A stretch of DNA of 64,000 bases from Micromonospora alfalfae (GCF_022230925.1 NZ_JAKKFH010000034.1:270582-334581); one strand, 5' to 3'. Shown: positions 43,903-53,061, numbered from the stretch's first letter. Notes: generated by a model not told the origin, from the sequence alone. Numbers and translations: made by a program.

Positions 43903-44547
43903 ATGAACCCGATCGTCCAGAAGAGCGGTCTGTCCGTCGTCGGCCTGCTGGTCGCCGGGGGCTGCGCTCTCGGCCCGGCCGTGGCCGCGCAGGCCGCCCC
44001 GGCTCAGGCCGCCCCGGCCTCCTCGAGCCAGAGCGACAGGCACGCCGAGCGGATCCTCGGCGTCGACTACCAGGCCCAGCCGAACTTCTACTACTGCGGC
44101 CCGGCCGCGACCCGGATCGCTTTGTCGGCCCAGGGCAAGGCGCTGTCCCAGGACGAGGTGGCCCGGCTGCTCGGCACCACCGAGGCGGGTACCCCCTCGG
44201 CCCTGGACACCACCCGCGTGCTGAACGAGCTGACCGGTGGCAAGTACCGGACCACCGAGATCCGTGATTCGGTGGCCCGCCCCGACCAGGTCGAGCAGCT
44301 GCGCCGTGACGTGCTGGCCGCTGTGGACGCCGGCCGCCCGGTGGTGGCGAACATCAAGGGCACGACGGTGGACACCGACGGCAACCCGCACTCGTACGAG
44401 GGTGGCCACTACCTGACCCTCGTCGGCTACCGCGACGGTGGTGACATGATCCGGGTCGCCGACCCGGCCGACCCGGCGTTGGGCGAGTACTGGATGAGCC
44501 TGCCGAAGGTCGCCAACTGGATCGCCGAGCGCGGCTACTCCTCCTGA
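43903..44547 (+). CDS. Secreted C39-family cysteine peptidase-like protein
   Basis: 214 aa from ATG 43903, with CGGAGA upstream. A signal peptide (SVVGLLVAGGCALGPAVAAQ followed by AAPAQAAPA) leads to a papain-like C39 domain: nucleophile Cys65 in NFYYCGPAATRIAL, His in GGHYLTLVGYRDGG (about 170) and Asp in VADPADPALG. It is exported without an ABC partner, so it is unlikely to be a bacteriocin-leader peptidase; a free secreted protease or amidase is more probable. Intergenic 43680-43902 upstream holds no gene. A hairpin follows at 44563. Confidence 0.87.
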   Translation: MNPIVQKSGLSVVGLLVAGGCALGPAVAAQAAPAQAAPASSSQSDRHAERILGVDYQAQPNFYYCGPAATRIALSAQGKALSQDEVARLLGTTEAGTPSALDTTRVLNELTGGKYRTTEIRDSVARPDQVEQLRRDVLAAVDAGRPVVANIKGTTVDTDGNPHSYEGGHYLTLVGYRDGGDMIRVADPADPALGEYWMSLPKVANWIAERGYSS

Positions 44548-44557
44548 TCAGGACGGT

Positions 44558-45874
44558 TCACCGGGCCGGCCTCTCCCGTGCGGGGAGGCCGGCCCGACCG
44601 TCGTTACGGGCCCGGGCGGCGAGGTGTGCGCGTCGACGGGCTCGGGCGGCCCGCGTCGGTCGGGTCCGGTGCAGTTGTCGGCGGACCGGCGGGTGGATCT
44701 CCGCCTCACCTGCTCCGGTCGCCCGGCGCACGATCCGGTTGGCGTCCTCGGGTTCGGAACCGGCGGCCCGGAGCAGGTCACTGGCCGCGGTACGAAGTCC
44801 GGTGACGAGGGATTCCCCGAACGACTTCACGCCGGTCGAGGAGGCCCGCCCGGCCAATTCGGCGCACTCCTCGACCAACCGGCGGGTGCGTCGGGGGTCG
44901 TCGCCGACCTTGCACTCCACCCGCATCTCCGCCACCGCCTGACCCAACCGGCCCATCGCATCCGGCAACTCCGGCGGAATCGGCTCGTCGTACTGCAACG
45001 CGGTGGCCGACCAACGCGCCATGGCGCGGCTGTCCAGCAGCAGCCGCTCCAGGTGACCCGCGCTGCGGGCGTAACTGTGGTACTGCTGCCGGCGGTGCCA
45101 GCGCACCGGGGCGATCGTCACCACCTCCTCGGCGCCGCTGAGGGCGTCGTGCAACCGGCTCAGGTCGTCGTCGGTGCCGCGGAGCCGTTCCAGGACGCCC
45201 ATGGTCCCGGCGCTGTCGCGCTCGCGCAGCGCCCGCGCCAACTCGGCGAGTTGCTCGCAGAGGATCGTGAAGATCGGTGCCGCGGCGCGGTCCAGCACCC
45301 GCATCGGGTTGATCGGCAACAACAGGGCGACCACCACCAGGCCGACCGCCCCACCGACGAGCGCGTCGAAGATGCGGGGCACCTCCAGGCCACGCTCCAT
45401 CGGGGCCAGCGTGGCGATCAGCACTGCGGTACCGCCGGCTTGGCCGACCAGCGGACCGCCCTTCCCCGCCACCAGCAACGCGGCGGCGATTGCCAGCGCC
45501 ACCACCACGCCGGTCTGCCACGGGCCCGAGCCGAGCAGGAATCGCAGCGTGTCCCCGATGATGATGCCCAGGGCCACGCCGCCCAACAGCTCGAAGGTCC
45601 GGCGGGCCCGCTGCCCGATGGCGGTGGCGATCGTACCGACGGCGGCGGCGGGAGCGAAGACGTGCGATCCCTGGCCGAGCAGATTCTTGGCGAGCAGGGC
45701 GGCGATGGCCGCGGCCAGCCCGGCCTGGATGGAGATCACCAGGGTGACCTCCCACTGCCGGGCCCTGATCCGGCCGGCCTGCCCGCCACGGTGCCGCACC
45801 CGCCGGACCGTCCGCTCGGCGGTCTCGTCGAAGCGCGACTGATCGCGGTCGGCGGTGGGGCGATCGTCGGCCAT
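44558..45874 (-). CDS. FUSC-family (aromatic acid exporter-like) membrane protein
   Basis: 438 aa from ATG 45874; the frame stays open further upstream and ATG 45961 is possible. Six N-terminal membrane helices (about 40-190) include QAGLAAAIAALLAKNLLGQG and FELLGGVALGIIIGDTLRF, the FUSC/ArAE pattern, followed by a cytosolic helical domain. Such proteins export small aromatic acids or are of unknown substrate. The last residues (RAGLPARERPAR) are encoded by the terminator hairpin at 44563-44595. Divergent from the hemerythrin gene, with 171 bp between starts. Confidence 0.83.
   Translation of the reverse strand: MADDRPTADRDQSRFDETAERTVRRVRHRGGQAGRIRARQWEVTLVISIQAGLAAAIAALLAKNLLGQGSHVFAPAAAVGTIATAIGQRARRTFELLGGVALGIIIGDTLRFLLGSGPWQTGVVVALAIAAALLVAGKGGPLVGQAGGTAVLIATLAPMERGLEVPRIFDALVGGAVGLVVVALLLPINPMRVLDRAAAPIFTILCEQLAELARALRERDSAGTMGVLERLRGTDDDLSRLHDALSGAEEVVTIAPVRWHRRQQYHSYARSAGHLERLLLDSRAMARWSATALQYDEPIPPELPDAMGRLGQAVAEMRVECKVGDDPRRTRRLVEECAELAGRASSTGVKSFGESLVTGLRTAASDLLRAAGSEPEDANRIVRRATGAGEAEIHPPVRRQLHRTRPTRAARARRRAHLAARARNDGRAGLPARERPAR
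44563..44595. terminator. Convergent terminator within the 3' end of the FUSC gene
   Basis: GGGCCGGCCTCTCC (44563-44576) and GGGGAGGCCGGCCC (44582-44595) pair over 14 positions with one G-U type mismatch and a 5-nt loop. It is 16 bp after the C39 peptidase stop; the FUSC stop (44558) is beyond it, so that gene encodes the stem. Confidence 0.72.
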
Positions 45875-46045
45875 GGCGGCGGTTACCCCGGCGGTGGCAG
45901 GGCAATCGTGGCGGCCGGGCACCACCGCCACCGGGAGCACCACCGGCACCGTCGGACGCATCGTCAACCGTAGGTTTGTGCAGCCCCGTGGGGGTACCAG
46001 AGCCACACACCTCCCACCGATCCGCAACCGGTAAGGGGCCGTGAC

Positions 46046-46645
46046 ATGACCAGTCCACCGACCACCGACGACCACGATGCCGTCGACATCCTGGTCTCCG
46101 ATCATCGTGAGATCGAGGCAGTCCTCGTCGAGTTGGCGACCCGGCAGGGCACCCCCGAGCACCGCAGGCGCCTCGCCGACGTGGTGATCGCCGAACTCGT
46201 CCGCCACTCGGTGGCCGAGGAGGCGTACGTGTATCCGATCGCCCGGAAGGTACTGCCCGACGGCAACGAGATCGCCGACCGGGAGATCGCGGAGCACGCC
46301 GACGCCGAGCGGACCATGAAGGAGTTGGAGTCAGTCGACCCGTCCGACCCCCGCTTCGACGAGTTGCTCGCCCAACTGACCGGCACCGTCCGACAGCACG
46401 TGGCGGAAGAGGAGAAGGAGCTCTTTCCCCGGCTGCGCGCGGCGACGGCACGGGAGGAGCTGGTCGAGATCGCCGCCCGGGTGACGGTGATCAAGGAAAT
46501 CGGGCCGACCCGGCCACATCCCGGGAGCCCGGTACACCCGCCGGCGAACAAGCTGCTCGCCCCCGGCATCGGTCTGGTCGACCGGTTGCGCGACGCGTTG
46601 AGCGGCCGGCCCACCTCAATGGACGAGCTACGCGACAACCACTGA
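46046..46645 (+). CDS. Hemerythrin/HHE-domain protein
   Basis: 199 aa from ATG 46046. A four-helix HHE bundle (about 10-150) holds the di-iron ligands in DILVSDHREIE, RHSVAEEAYVYP, EHADAERTMKEL and RQHVAEEEKELFP. The remaining 50 residues are a Pro-rich, non-helical tail. Hemerythrin-domain proteins bind O2 or NO or act in iron and redox sensing; which one applies is not evident. It stands next to other stress-type genes and ends in a strong hairpin. Confidence 0.9.
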   Translation: MTSPPTTDDHDAVDILVSDHREIEAVLVELATRQGTPEHRRRLADVVIAELVRHSVAEEAYVYPIARKVLPDGNEIADREIAEHADAERTMKELESVDPSDPRFDELLAQLTGTVRQHVAEEEKELFPRLRAATAREELVEIAARVTVIKEIGPTRPHPGSPVHPPANKLLAPGIGLVDRLRDALSGRPTSMDELRDNH

Positions 46646-46660
46646 CCCGCGCAGCATCGG

Positions 46661-46696
46661 CCTCCCGGGTCGTCGACGGCTCGACGGCCCGGGAGG
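46661..46696. terminator. Convergent terminator hairpin
   Basis: CCTCCCGGGTCGTCGA (46661-46676) and TCGACGGCCCGGGAGG (46681-46696) pair over 16 positions with one G-U type mismatch around a CGGC loop, between the hemerythrin stop and the MT0933-like stop. Confidence 0.82.
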
Positions 46697-46707
46697 AGCG
46701 CGTCGGG

Positions 46708-46890
46708 TCAGCGGACCTGGTCGCCCTCACCGGTGCGCGCCTGGGCCTGGTCCACGCCCTTGTCGATCTGATCGCCGTACTTGCCGCCGGTGCGCTTGTC
46801 GGCCATGTCGCCGGCCTTCTCCGCACCCTGGTCGACCTGCTTGTCATGCTTGTCCGCGAAGTCCTTGGCCTTGTCCATGAAGTCACCCAC
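46708..46890 (-). CDS. Small MT0933/Rv0909-like (antitoxin-annotated) protein
   Basis: 60 aa from GTG 46890, with GAGGAGG 5-7 nt upstream; ATG 46878 is a later alternative. The sequence GDFMDKAKDFADKHDKQVDQ continues with Gly/Asp/Lys-rich helix and TGGKYGDQIDKGVDQAQ, as in the MT0933-like family. That family is labelled antitoxin from Rv0909, but no toxin gene is adjacent, so a toxin-antitoxin role is unsupported here; it more resembles CsbD-like stress proteins. Confidence 0.8.
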   Translation of the reverse strand: MGDFMDKAKDFADKHDKQVDQGAEKAGDMADKRTGGKYGDQIDKGVDQAQARTGEGDQVR

Positions 46891-47091
46891 CGCGTTCCTC
46901 CTCAGTCCGGTCCGTCCCCTTCGCGTTCCCTCGGCCGGACCACGCAAACGCCGCCGCTGTGGACGTGATCCGCGAACTCCCGCCCACGTCACTCGGCCCG
47001 ACGTACGATCCGCGCGGGCACCGGCCAGCGAATCGGGTGTCGGGGCACGACCGACCGGGTACCGACCTCGTCGACATCGAGGAGGACCGAC

Positions 47092-48192
47092 ATGGCCGCA
47101 GAGGAATCCGGACCGACAGGTGGCCCCGGGCCGCGCCAGACCTGGGCGGCGCTGCCGTGGCTGGTCCGGACCGCGGTGTTGTGGAGCGCCTGCCTGGTGG
47201 TGATCGCCGCAGGGCTCTACCTGCTCGGCCGGATCGCCGTCCTGTTGGCGCCGCTGGCCATCGCGCTGGCCGCCACCATCTTCCTCACCGCGCTGCTCGA
47301 TCCGGTCCTGCTGCTGCTGCGCCGGTTGCGCCTGCCGGCGGCGCTGGCGGCGCTCTGCACCGTGCTGCTGTTGCTGGGCATCCTGGTCGGTGTCGGCGCC
47401 CTGGTATGGAACCTGACCGCCAGCCAGTTCGATCAGCTCAGCCAGGAGTTGACGCAGGGGGTCGAACGGAGCCGCGACTTCGTGACGTCCACCCTGCCGG
47501 TCAGCGAGGCACAGCTGGACCGGCTGGTCGACCAGGCCCGCGAGGGGCTCAGTGGCAGCTCTCCGGACCCGGTGGCCGGCGCCCGGACCGCCACCGAGGT
47601 GTTCGGCTCCGCGCTGCTGGCTCTGGTGCTGCTCTTCTTCCTGCTCAAGGACGGCCGGTCCATGTGGCACTGGGTGCTGTCCCGGGTGTCCGGCCCGAAC
47701 CAACCAGTGCTGGCCGAGGCCGGCCGGGCCGGTTGGCAGACGTTGGGCGCGTACAGCCGGGGCACCATGTTCATCGCCGCGATCGACGCGCTGGGCATCG
47801 GGCTGGCTCTGGTGGTGCTGCGGGTGCCACTCGCCCTGCCGTTGGCGTTGATCACGTTCCTCGGCGGGTTCGTGCCGATCATCGGGGCGACGGTGGCCGG
47901 CGCGGTGGCGGTGCTTGTGGCGCTGGCCGCGAACGGTCCCACCACAGCGCTGCTCACCCTCGCGGCGGTGATCGCCGTGCAGCAGATCGAGGGCAACCTG
48001 CTGGAGCCCTTGGTCATGAAACGGCAGGTCCGACTGCATCCGGCGGTGATCCTGGTGGCGGTCACCGCGGGCACGCTGATCGCGGGCATCGCTGGCGCCT
48101 TCGTCAGCGTCCCGATCACCGCCGTCCTCTGGCGGATGATCGACACCGTGCAACAGCGCCGCTCGGCCTCGGCTCTCCTGCCCTCGGACTGA
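47092..48192 (+). CDS. AI-2E-family transporter (PerM-like)
   Basis: 366 aa from ATG 47092, with GAGGAGG upstream. About eight membrane helices; the family signatures ALITFLGGFVPIIGATVAGA and QQIEGNLLEPLVMKRQVRLH are present. Members are described as AI-2 exporters or Na+/H+ antiporters; for most the substrate is unknown. It ends exactly where the convergent hydrolase ends (no intergenic base between stops). Confidence 0.9.
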   Translation: MAAEESGPTGGPGPRQTWAALPWLVRTAVLWSACLVVIAAGLYLLGRIAVLLAPLAIALAATIFLTALLDPVLLLLRRLRLPAALAALCTVLLLLGILVGVGALVWNLTASQFDQLSQELTQGVERSRDFVTSTLPVSEAQLDRLVDQAREGLSGSSPDPVAGARTATEVFGSALLALVLLFFLLKDGRSMWHWVLSRVSGPNQPVLAEAGRAGWQTLGAYSRGTMFIAAIDALGIGLALVVLRVPLALPLALITFLGGFVPIIGATVAGAVAVLVALAANGPTTALLTLAAVIAVQQIEGNLLEPLVMKRQVRLHPAVILVAVTAGTLIAGIAGAFVSVPITAVLWRMIDTVQQRRSASALLPSD

Positions 48193-48846
48193 TCACCGCC
48201 GACCGAGGTGCGTGGTGAACCAGGTGGCAGCCTGATCGGCGACCTGCTCCAGGGTGCCGGGTTCCTCGAAGAGATGGGTGGCGCCGGGGATCACCCGCAG
48301 CTCGCCGACCTCGCCCAACTCGGCCAGCGCCCGCTCGTTGAGCGTGATCACCTCTTCGTCCAGTCCGCCGACCAAGAGCAACGTCGGGGTACGCACCTGG
48401 GCCAGCGCGTCTTCGGCCAGGTCCGGCCGACCACCCCGGCTGACCACAGCGGCCACCCGATCGGCGCGGGACGACGCCGCTACCAGGGCGGCGGCAGCAC
48501 CAGTGCTGGCCCCGAACAGACCGATCGGCACATCGCCGGCAGGACGCTCGACGGCCAGCCAGTCGACGATCCCGGCCAGCCGGCTGGCGAGCAGCCCGAT
48601 GTCGAAGCGCAGTTCGGCTGTTCGGGCGTCCACCTCGTCCTCGGCCGGGGTGAGCAGGTCCGCCAGCACCGTGCCGAGCCCACTGCCGTTCAGCGTCCGG
48701 GCCACCGCCACGTTGCGCGGGCTGTGCCGGGAACTGCCGCTGCCGTGCGCGAACAGCACCACGCCGACCGGCTGGGCGGGCAGCGTCAGGTCGGCGGGGA
48801 GTTGGGCGTCCCCGATCGGAATGGTCACGCTGCGCTGCTCGTCCAT
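48193..48846 (-). CDS. Dienelactone-hydrolase-like alpha/beta hydrolase
   Basis: 217 aa from ATG 48846, with GGAGGTG upstream. Alpha/beta hydrolase features: VVLFAHGSGSSRHSPRN oxyanion region, nucleophile elbow GLFGASTGAAAAL (Ser in G-A-S-T-G), Asp in VGGLDEEV and His in PGATHLFEEPG. No signal peptide. Substrate unknown. In actinobacteria relatives often sit with phosphoribosyltransferase or stress genes; none is seen here. Confidence 0.87.
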   Translation of the reverse strand: MDEQRSVTIPIGDAQLPADLTLPAQPVGVVLFAHGSGSSRHSPRNVAVARTLNGSGLGTVLADLLTPAEDEVDARTAELRFDIGLLASRLAGIVDWLAVERPAGDVPIGLFGASTGAAAALVAASSRADRVAAVVSRGGRPDLAEDALAQVRTPTLLLVGGLDEEVITLNERALAELGEVGELRVIPGATHLFEEPGTLEQVADQAATWFTTHLGRR

Positions 48847-49036
48847 GCCCCACCTCCGCGTACTCGCCGGTGGTCCGGGTACCCCGCCCGCCGCCGGGCA
48901 CGCACGCCGCGACGGTGTCACCCCGGGCCGTGGGCCCGCCGCCGGGCCGCGTTTGCCCGCTGGGGCGCCGGGTACGCGACGAGCGACCGCAGACCGTGTC
49001 GGCGCAACCGCGCCCCGACGGATCGCGAGGATCGCC

Positions 49037-49231
49037 ATGGCCAAGCAGCAGATTTCCCGGCAGCAGCAGCTGACCGAGCGAGCCCAGCGTGAACAGGACG
49101 CCGCGCGCAACCAGGACGTCGGGGACCAGGATTTCGGAGACCAGGCCGCTTCGGCCCGGCTGCCCGACGACCCGAAGGCGGCGGCGCCCCGCGACGCCAT
49201 CGGACGTCCGTCGACCGGCGAACCGGTCTGA
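49037..49231 (+). CDS. Small Gln-rich hypothetical protein
   Basis: 64 aa from ATG 49037, with GCGAGGA upstream. The sequence starts MAKQQISRQQQLTERAQREQ and is hydrophilic, Gln/Asp/Arg-rich and probably disordered or a single helix. No family is recognised. It reads from the gap between the hydrolase and the GH65 gene and is followed by a terminator, which supports it being a real transcript. Confidence 0.6.
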   Translation: MAKQQISRQQQLTERAQREQDAARNQDVGDQDFGDQAASARLPDDPKAAAPRDAIGRPSTGEPV

Positions 49232-49271
49232 CCAACCTGGGCCGGCGAGCCGGTCCGACAAACAGCGCGGG

Positions 49272-49303
49272 CGGGCGGGGCGGGAGGACTCCCACCCCGC
49301 CCG
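49272..49303. terminator. Convergent terminator hairpin
   Basis: CGGGCGGGGCGGGAG (49272-49286) and CTCCCACCCCGCCCG (49289-49303) pair over 15 positions with one mismatch and almost no loop. It directly abuts the GH65 stop and lies 40 bp after the Gln-rich gene. Confidence 0.75.
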
Positions 49304-51676
49304 TCACTGTTCGCGTTCGGGCAACCGCAGCAGCGGAGACCGGCCCGGTGGCTGCTCGGGCGGCGGGCCGGACGGGTCGGCCGGCGGCACCGGCACCGTC
49401 ACCGGCTCGTCGCAGGTCACCCGCAGCATCTGGTCGTGGTGGCGCAGCTCCACCACGTCGTCCGGGCCGCCGTGCCGCAGCGAGTACGTCGTCTGGTGCG
49501 GCCGGACGTCCACCCGCAGCGCCAAGCCCCGCCACTGGAGTGAGAACTCCAACCGGCTGAGTCGGCTGGAGAGCCGGGGGGCGAAGGACAGCTCGCCGTC
49601 GTGGTCCCGTAGACCGCCCAACCCGCTGACCAGGGCGAGCCACGCGCCGGCCAACGACGCCATGTGCACGCCGTCGCGAGTGTTCTCGTTGAGGTCGTGC
49701 AGGTCCATCAGCGCGGCCTCGCGCAGGTAGGTGTGCGCGAGCTCGGGGTGGCCCACCTCGGCGGCGAGCACCGACTGGGTGCAGGCCGACAACGACGAGT
49801 CGCGTACGGTGCGACGCTCGTAGTAGAGGAAGTTGCGCACCTTCTCCTCGGGGGTGAAGGCATCCCCCCGCCAGTGCATGGCGAGGACCAGGTCGGCCTG
49901 CTTCACCACCTGCTTGCGGTACAGCTCGAAGTACGGGTAGTGCAGCAGCAACGGGTACTTCTCCGCCGGGGTGTGCGTGAAGTCCCATTCCTGGAGTCGG
50001 GTGAAGCCCTCCACCTGCTGATGGACCTCAAGCTCCTCGTCGTACGGGATGTGCATGGAGGTGGCGGCGTCCCGCCAGCTCGCGGCCTCCTCGTCGGTGA
50101 CGCCGAGGTGGAACGCCTCGTCCCGGTGGCGCATGACCACGTCGGCGGCGGCGAGCAGGTTCCGCTGCGCCATCAGGTTGGTGTAGACGTTGTCGTTCTT
50201 CACGGCTGTGTACTCGTCCGGGCCGGTGACGCCATCGATGTGGAACAGCCCGTGCCGGTCGTGGTGACCGATCGAGCGCCACAGCCGGGCGGTCTCCACC
50301 AGCAGCTCCAGCCCGATGTCCCGTTCCAACTGGGTGTCCCCGGTGACCATCACGTAGCGGCGCACGGCGTCGGCGATGTCGGCGGCGATGTGGAAGGCTG
50401 CCGTCCCGGCCGGCCAGTACCCGGATGATTCCGGGCCGCCGATGGTGCGCCAGGGGAAGGCGGCGCCCCGGAGGTTGAGCGTCTCGGCGCGTTCCCGCGC
50501 CGAATCCAGAGTGCTGTGTCGCCACTGCAACGCGCTGCGCACCGCGCTCGGCTGGGTGTAGGTGAGCACCGGCAGGACGAACATCTCGGTGTCCCAGAAG
50601 GCGTGACCGTCGTAACCGGGGCCGGTCAGCCCCTTCGCCGAGATCGGCCGCTGCTCGGCCCGCGCGCCGGCCTGCAACACGTGGAAGAGACCGAACCGGA
50701 CCGCCTGCTGCACCTCCGGGTCGCCTTCGACCAGCACGTCGGAGGCGTCCCAGAACGCGTCGAGGTAGTTGCGCTGCTCCCGGTGCAGCCCGTCCCACCC
50801 GTCCAGCCGGGCACCGGCCAGTGCCGCGCCGACCTGGTCGCGCAGCGCCGGCAGGGACCGTCGACTCGACCAGCTGTACGTCAGATACTTGATCACCCGC
50901 AGCTTCTCGCCGGGCTGGAGCACGCAGGCGATTGTGGTACGCACCCAGTCCTGGTAGCCCTCGGACTCGATCGTGGTGTGGTCCGGGCCGTGCACCTCGT
51001 GCTCCATGGCGGCGGCGACCCGCAGACCGGAGACCTTGGTGCGGTGGATCAGCTGGCCGCCGTCGGGGGTGGTCAGCTCTTCCTCGGCCTGGAGCGGCGA
51101 CTCCAGCACCGCCGCGACCCGGGGGTCCTTGCTCTGCGCGGGCAGCGACTCGTTCGCCACCAACTCGGACTGCACGATCAGCCGCAGCGGGCGGTCGACG
51201 GCCTCCACCTCGTAGCTGATGGCGGCCACGGACCGCTGGGTGAACGAGACGAGACGGGTGCTGCGGACCTTGACCTCCCGGCCGGCGGGCGAGCGCCAGT
51301 GCAGCTCCCGGTGCAGCGTGCCGGCCCGCAGGTCGAGGATCCGTTCGTGGGCGATCAGCTCGCCGTAACGCACGTCGAGCGGTTCGTCGTCGACCAGCAG
51401 CCGGATCAGTTTGCCGTTTGTGACGTTGACGATGGTCTGCCCGGACTCGGGGAAGCCGTAGCCCGCCTCCGCGTACGGCAACGGACGCAGTTCGTAGAAC
51501 GAGTTGAGGTAGGTGCCGGGCAGGCCGTGCGGTTCGCCCTCGTCGAGGTTGCCGCGCAGGCCGACGTGCCCGTTGGAGAGCGCGAAGACCGACTCCGACT
51601 GGGCCAGCACGTCCATGTCCAGCCGGGTCTCCCGGACGTGCCACGGCTCTACCGGATAGGCGCGCTCCCGAATCAT
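49304..51676 (-). CDS. Glycoside hydrolase family 65 (disaccharide phosphorylase)
   Basis: 790 aa from ATG 51676, overlapping the HAD gene by 4 bp. Domains: N-terminal beta-sandwich (about 1-270, with ALSNGHVGLRGNLDEGEP), linker, (alpha/alpha)6 barrel (about 300-690) and a small C-terminal sheet. The catalytic Glu lies in DGVTGPDEYTAVKNDNVYTN (about 487), and GYDGHAFWDTEMF forms the substrate site. Family enzymes phosphorolyse maltose, trehalose, kojibiose or nigerose, giving beta-glucose 1-phosphate; the partner HAD enzyme fits this. Which disaccharide cannot be told by eye. Length matches the family. Confidence 0.93.
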   Translation of the reverse strand: MIRERAYPVEPWHVRETRLDMDVLAQSESVFALSNGHVGLRGNLDEGEPHGLPGTYLNSFYELRPLPYAEAGYGFPESGQTIVNVTNGKLIRLLVDDEPLDVRYGELIAHERILDLRAGTLHRELHWRSPAGREVKVRSTRLVSFTQRSVAAISYEVEAVDRPLRLIVQSELVANESLPAQSKDPRVAAVLESPLQAEEELTTPDGGQLIHRTKVSGLRVAAAMEHEVHGPDHTTIESEGYQDWVRTTIACVLQPGEKLRVIKYLTYSWSSRRSLPALRDQVGAALAGARLDGWDGLHREQRNYLDAFWDASDVLVEGDPEVQQAVRFGLFHVLQAGARAEQRPISAKGLTGPGYDGHAFWDTEMFVLPVLTYTQPSAVRSALQWRHSTLDSARERAETLNLRGAAFPWRTIGGPESSGYWPAGTAAFHIAADIADAVRRYVMVTGDTQLERDIGLELLVETARLWRSIGHHDRHGLFHIDGVTGPDEYTAVKNDNVYTNLMAQRNLLAAADVVMRHRDEAFHLGVTDEEAASWRDAATSMHIPYDEELEVHQQVEGFTRLQEWDFTHTPAEKYPLLLHYPYFELYRKQVVKQADLVLAMHWRGDAFTPEEKVRNFLYYERRTVRDSSLSACTQSVLAAEVGHPELAHTYLREAALMDLHDLNENTRDGVHMASLAGAWLALVSGLGGLRDHDGELSFAPRLSSRLSRLEFSLQWRGLALRVDVRPHQTTYSLRHGGPDDVVELRHHDQMLRVTCDEPVTVPVPPADPSGPPPEQPPGRSPLLRLPEREQ

Positions 51677-52476
51677 CTGAAGCCTCGTTCGGCGGCGAGC
51701 GGGTCGGTAGCGGTGCGGTTCGGCGCCGGTGGGTCCGCGCGGTCGAGGAGGTCGGCGAGGTCCGTCACCACGATGTCGGCACCGTGGGCGAGTAACTCGT
51801 CGGCCTGGCCGACCCGGTCGACGCCGACGACGTAGCCGAAGCCACCCGCGCGGCCGGCGGCCACCCCGGAGAGGGCGTCCTCGAAGACGGCGGCCTGGGT
51901 CGGGTCGACGCCGAGCGCCCTGGCCCCGGCGAGGAACGTGTCCGGGTGTGGTTTGCCGCGCAGCCCCTGCGCACGGGCGACCAGCCCGTCCACCCGGGCC
52001 TCCAGCAGTGGCTCGAACCCAGCGACGGCGACCACCTCACCTCCGTTCGCGCTGGCGGTGACCACGGCTCGGCGGAGCCCGGCGGCTTTTGCGGCCTTCA
52101 GATACCGCACGGAGCCCGGGTAGACCTCGACGCCGTCGGTACGCAGGCGGTGCAGGAGCAGGACGTTCTTGCGGTTGCCAAGGCCGTTGACTGTCTCCGC
52201 CTCCGGCGGGTCGTCCGGGCCGCCCTCGGGCAGCACGATCCCGCGGGAGGCGAGGAACGACCGGACGCCGTCGGCGCGGGGGCGGCCGTCGACGTAGCGG
52301 TTGTAGTCCGGGCCCGGATCGAACGGTTGGAACGGTTCGCCGGAGGCCGTGGCGCGCTGGCGGAGGAACTCGTCGAACGTCTGCGTCCAGGCGGCGTTGT
52401 GTACGCGGGCGGTCTGCGTCAGCACACCGTCCAGATCGAAGAGACAGGCGGTCACGTGAGCAGGTAGGCCCAGCAC
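51673..52476 (-). CDS. pgmB: HAD-family beta-phosphoglucomutase
   Basis: 267 aa from GTG 52476. The HAD nucleophile and acid are Asp14 and Asp16 in CLFDLDGVLTQTARVH; later motifs are VVTASANGGEV, the Lys in RGKPHPDTFLAGA and VFEDALSGVAAGRAGGFG. It should convert beta-glucose 1-phosphate, the GH65 product, to glucose 6-phosphate. The 4-bp overlap with GH65 supports a joint pathway. TAGATT about 9 nt upstream of the start suggests a nearly leaderless message. Confidence 0.9.
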   Translation of the reverse strand: MLGLPAHVTACLFDLDGVLTQTARVHNAAWTQTFDEFLRQRATASGEPFQPFDPGPDYNRYVDGRPRADGVRSFLASRGIVLPEGGPDDPPEAETVNGLGNRKNVLLLHRLRTDGVEVYPGSVRYLKAAKAAGLRRAVVTASANGGEVVAVAGFEPLLEARVDGLVARAQGLRGKPHPDTFLAGARALGVDPTQAAVFEDALSGVAAGRAGGFGYVVGVDRVGQADELLAHGADIVVTDLADLLDRADPPAPNRTATDPLAAERGFR

Positions 52477-52535
52477 GGTACGAATCTATCCACCCTGCTG
52501 GGCCCGCAAACCCGTTTCGGCCGCCCTGAGGCGTT

Positions 52536-53000
52536 TCAGTTCGGTCGCAGCGTCCAGATCACTGTCATTTCCGAGGTGGGCTTGCCGTCCTCGGTGGCGA
52601 TCTGGACCGTGACGGGGAATTCCGGGCGCCGACCGGCGGCCAGTTCCTCGGTCACCTCGGTCGCCGACCGGCCGAGTCGCGCGGTGGCCAGCACCGGACC
52701 CATTGCGAGTTTCCGGTAGGCGATCTCGGCCCGGACGGCCAACGGCACGGCCCGATCGAGCAGTTGCCCGAAGGCGGCCAGCACCACCGCGCCGGAGGCC
52801 GTCTCGCCGAGGGCGAACATGGCTCCGGCGTGCGGGCCCCCGATGTGGTTGTGGGTGGCCGGTGAGTCGGGCAGCCGCACGACTGCCCGCACGCCGCCCT
52901 CCGCCTCGGGTGCCACCTCGACGAACTCGATGCCGAGCGTACGAGCGAACGGCACCGCTTCCAGCATTCCGGCCGCCACCTGGCGGGAGTCGATAGTCAT
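52536..53000 (-). CDS. Hotdog-fold thioesterase-like protein (DUF4442)
   Basis: 154 aa from ATG 53000. The hotdog fold is indicated by HNHIGGPHAGAMFALGETAS, with the helix following the conserved G-P-H-A-G, and the beta-strand RAEIAYRKLAMGPVLATARL. DUF4442/PaaI-like members are acyl-CoA thioesterases of unknown specificity. Same strand as the neighbouring genes, with a 59-bp gap to the HAD gene, so it may be the first gene of that transcript. Confidence 0.84.
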   Translation of the reverse strand: MTIDSRQVAAGMLEAVPFARTLGIEFVEVAPEAEGGVRAVVRLPDSPATHNHIGGPHAGAMFALGETASGAVVLAAFGQLLDRAVPLAVRAEIAYRKLAMGPVLATARLGRSATEVTEELAAGRRPEFPVTVQIATEDGKPTSEMTVIWTLRPN

Positions 53001-53061
53001 GACCTGACGTTACTAATCGGTAACCAGGCCGGCAACCAGCTACTTTCCCGTCAGGGCCCGC

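Noticed and set aside
46708..46890. Toxin-antitoxin module
   Set aside because: Only the antitoxin-labelled MT0933-like protein is present; neighbouring genes are a hemerythrin and a transporter, with no toxin candidate.
46891..48153. Minus-strand extension of the small MT0933-like gene
   Set aside because: It runs antisense through the AI-2E transporter; the GAGGAGG-GTG at 46890 gives a 60-aa protein of the expected length.
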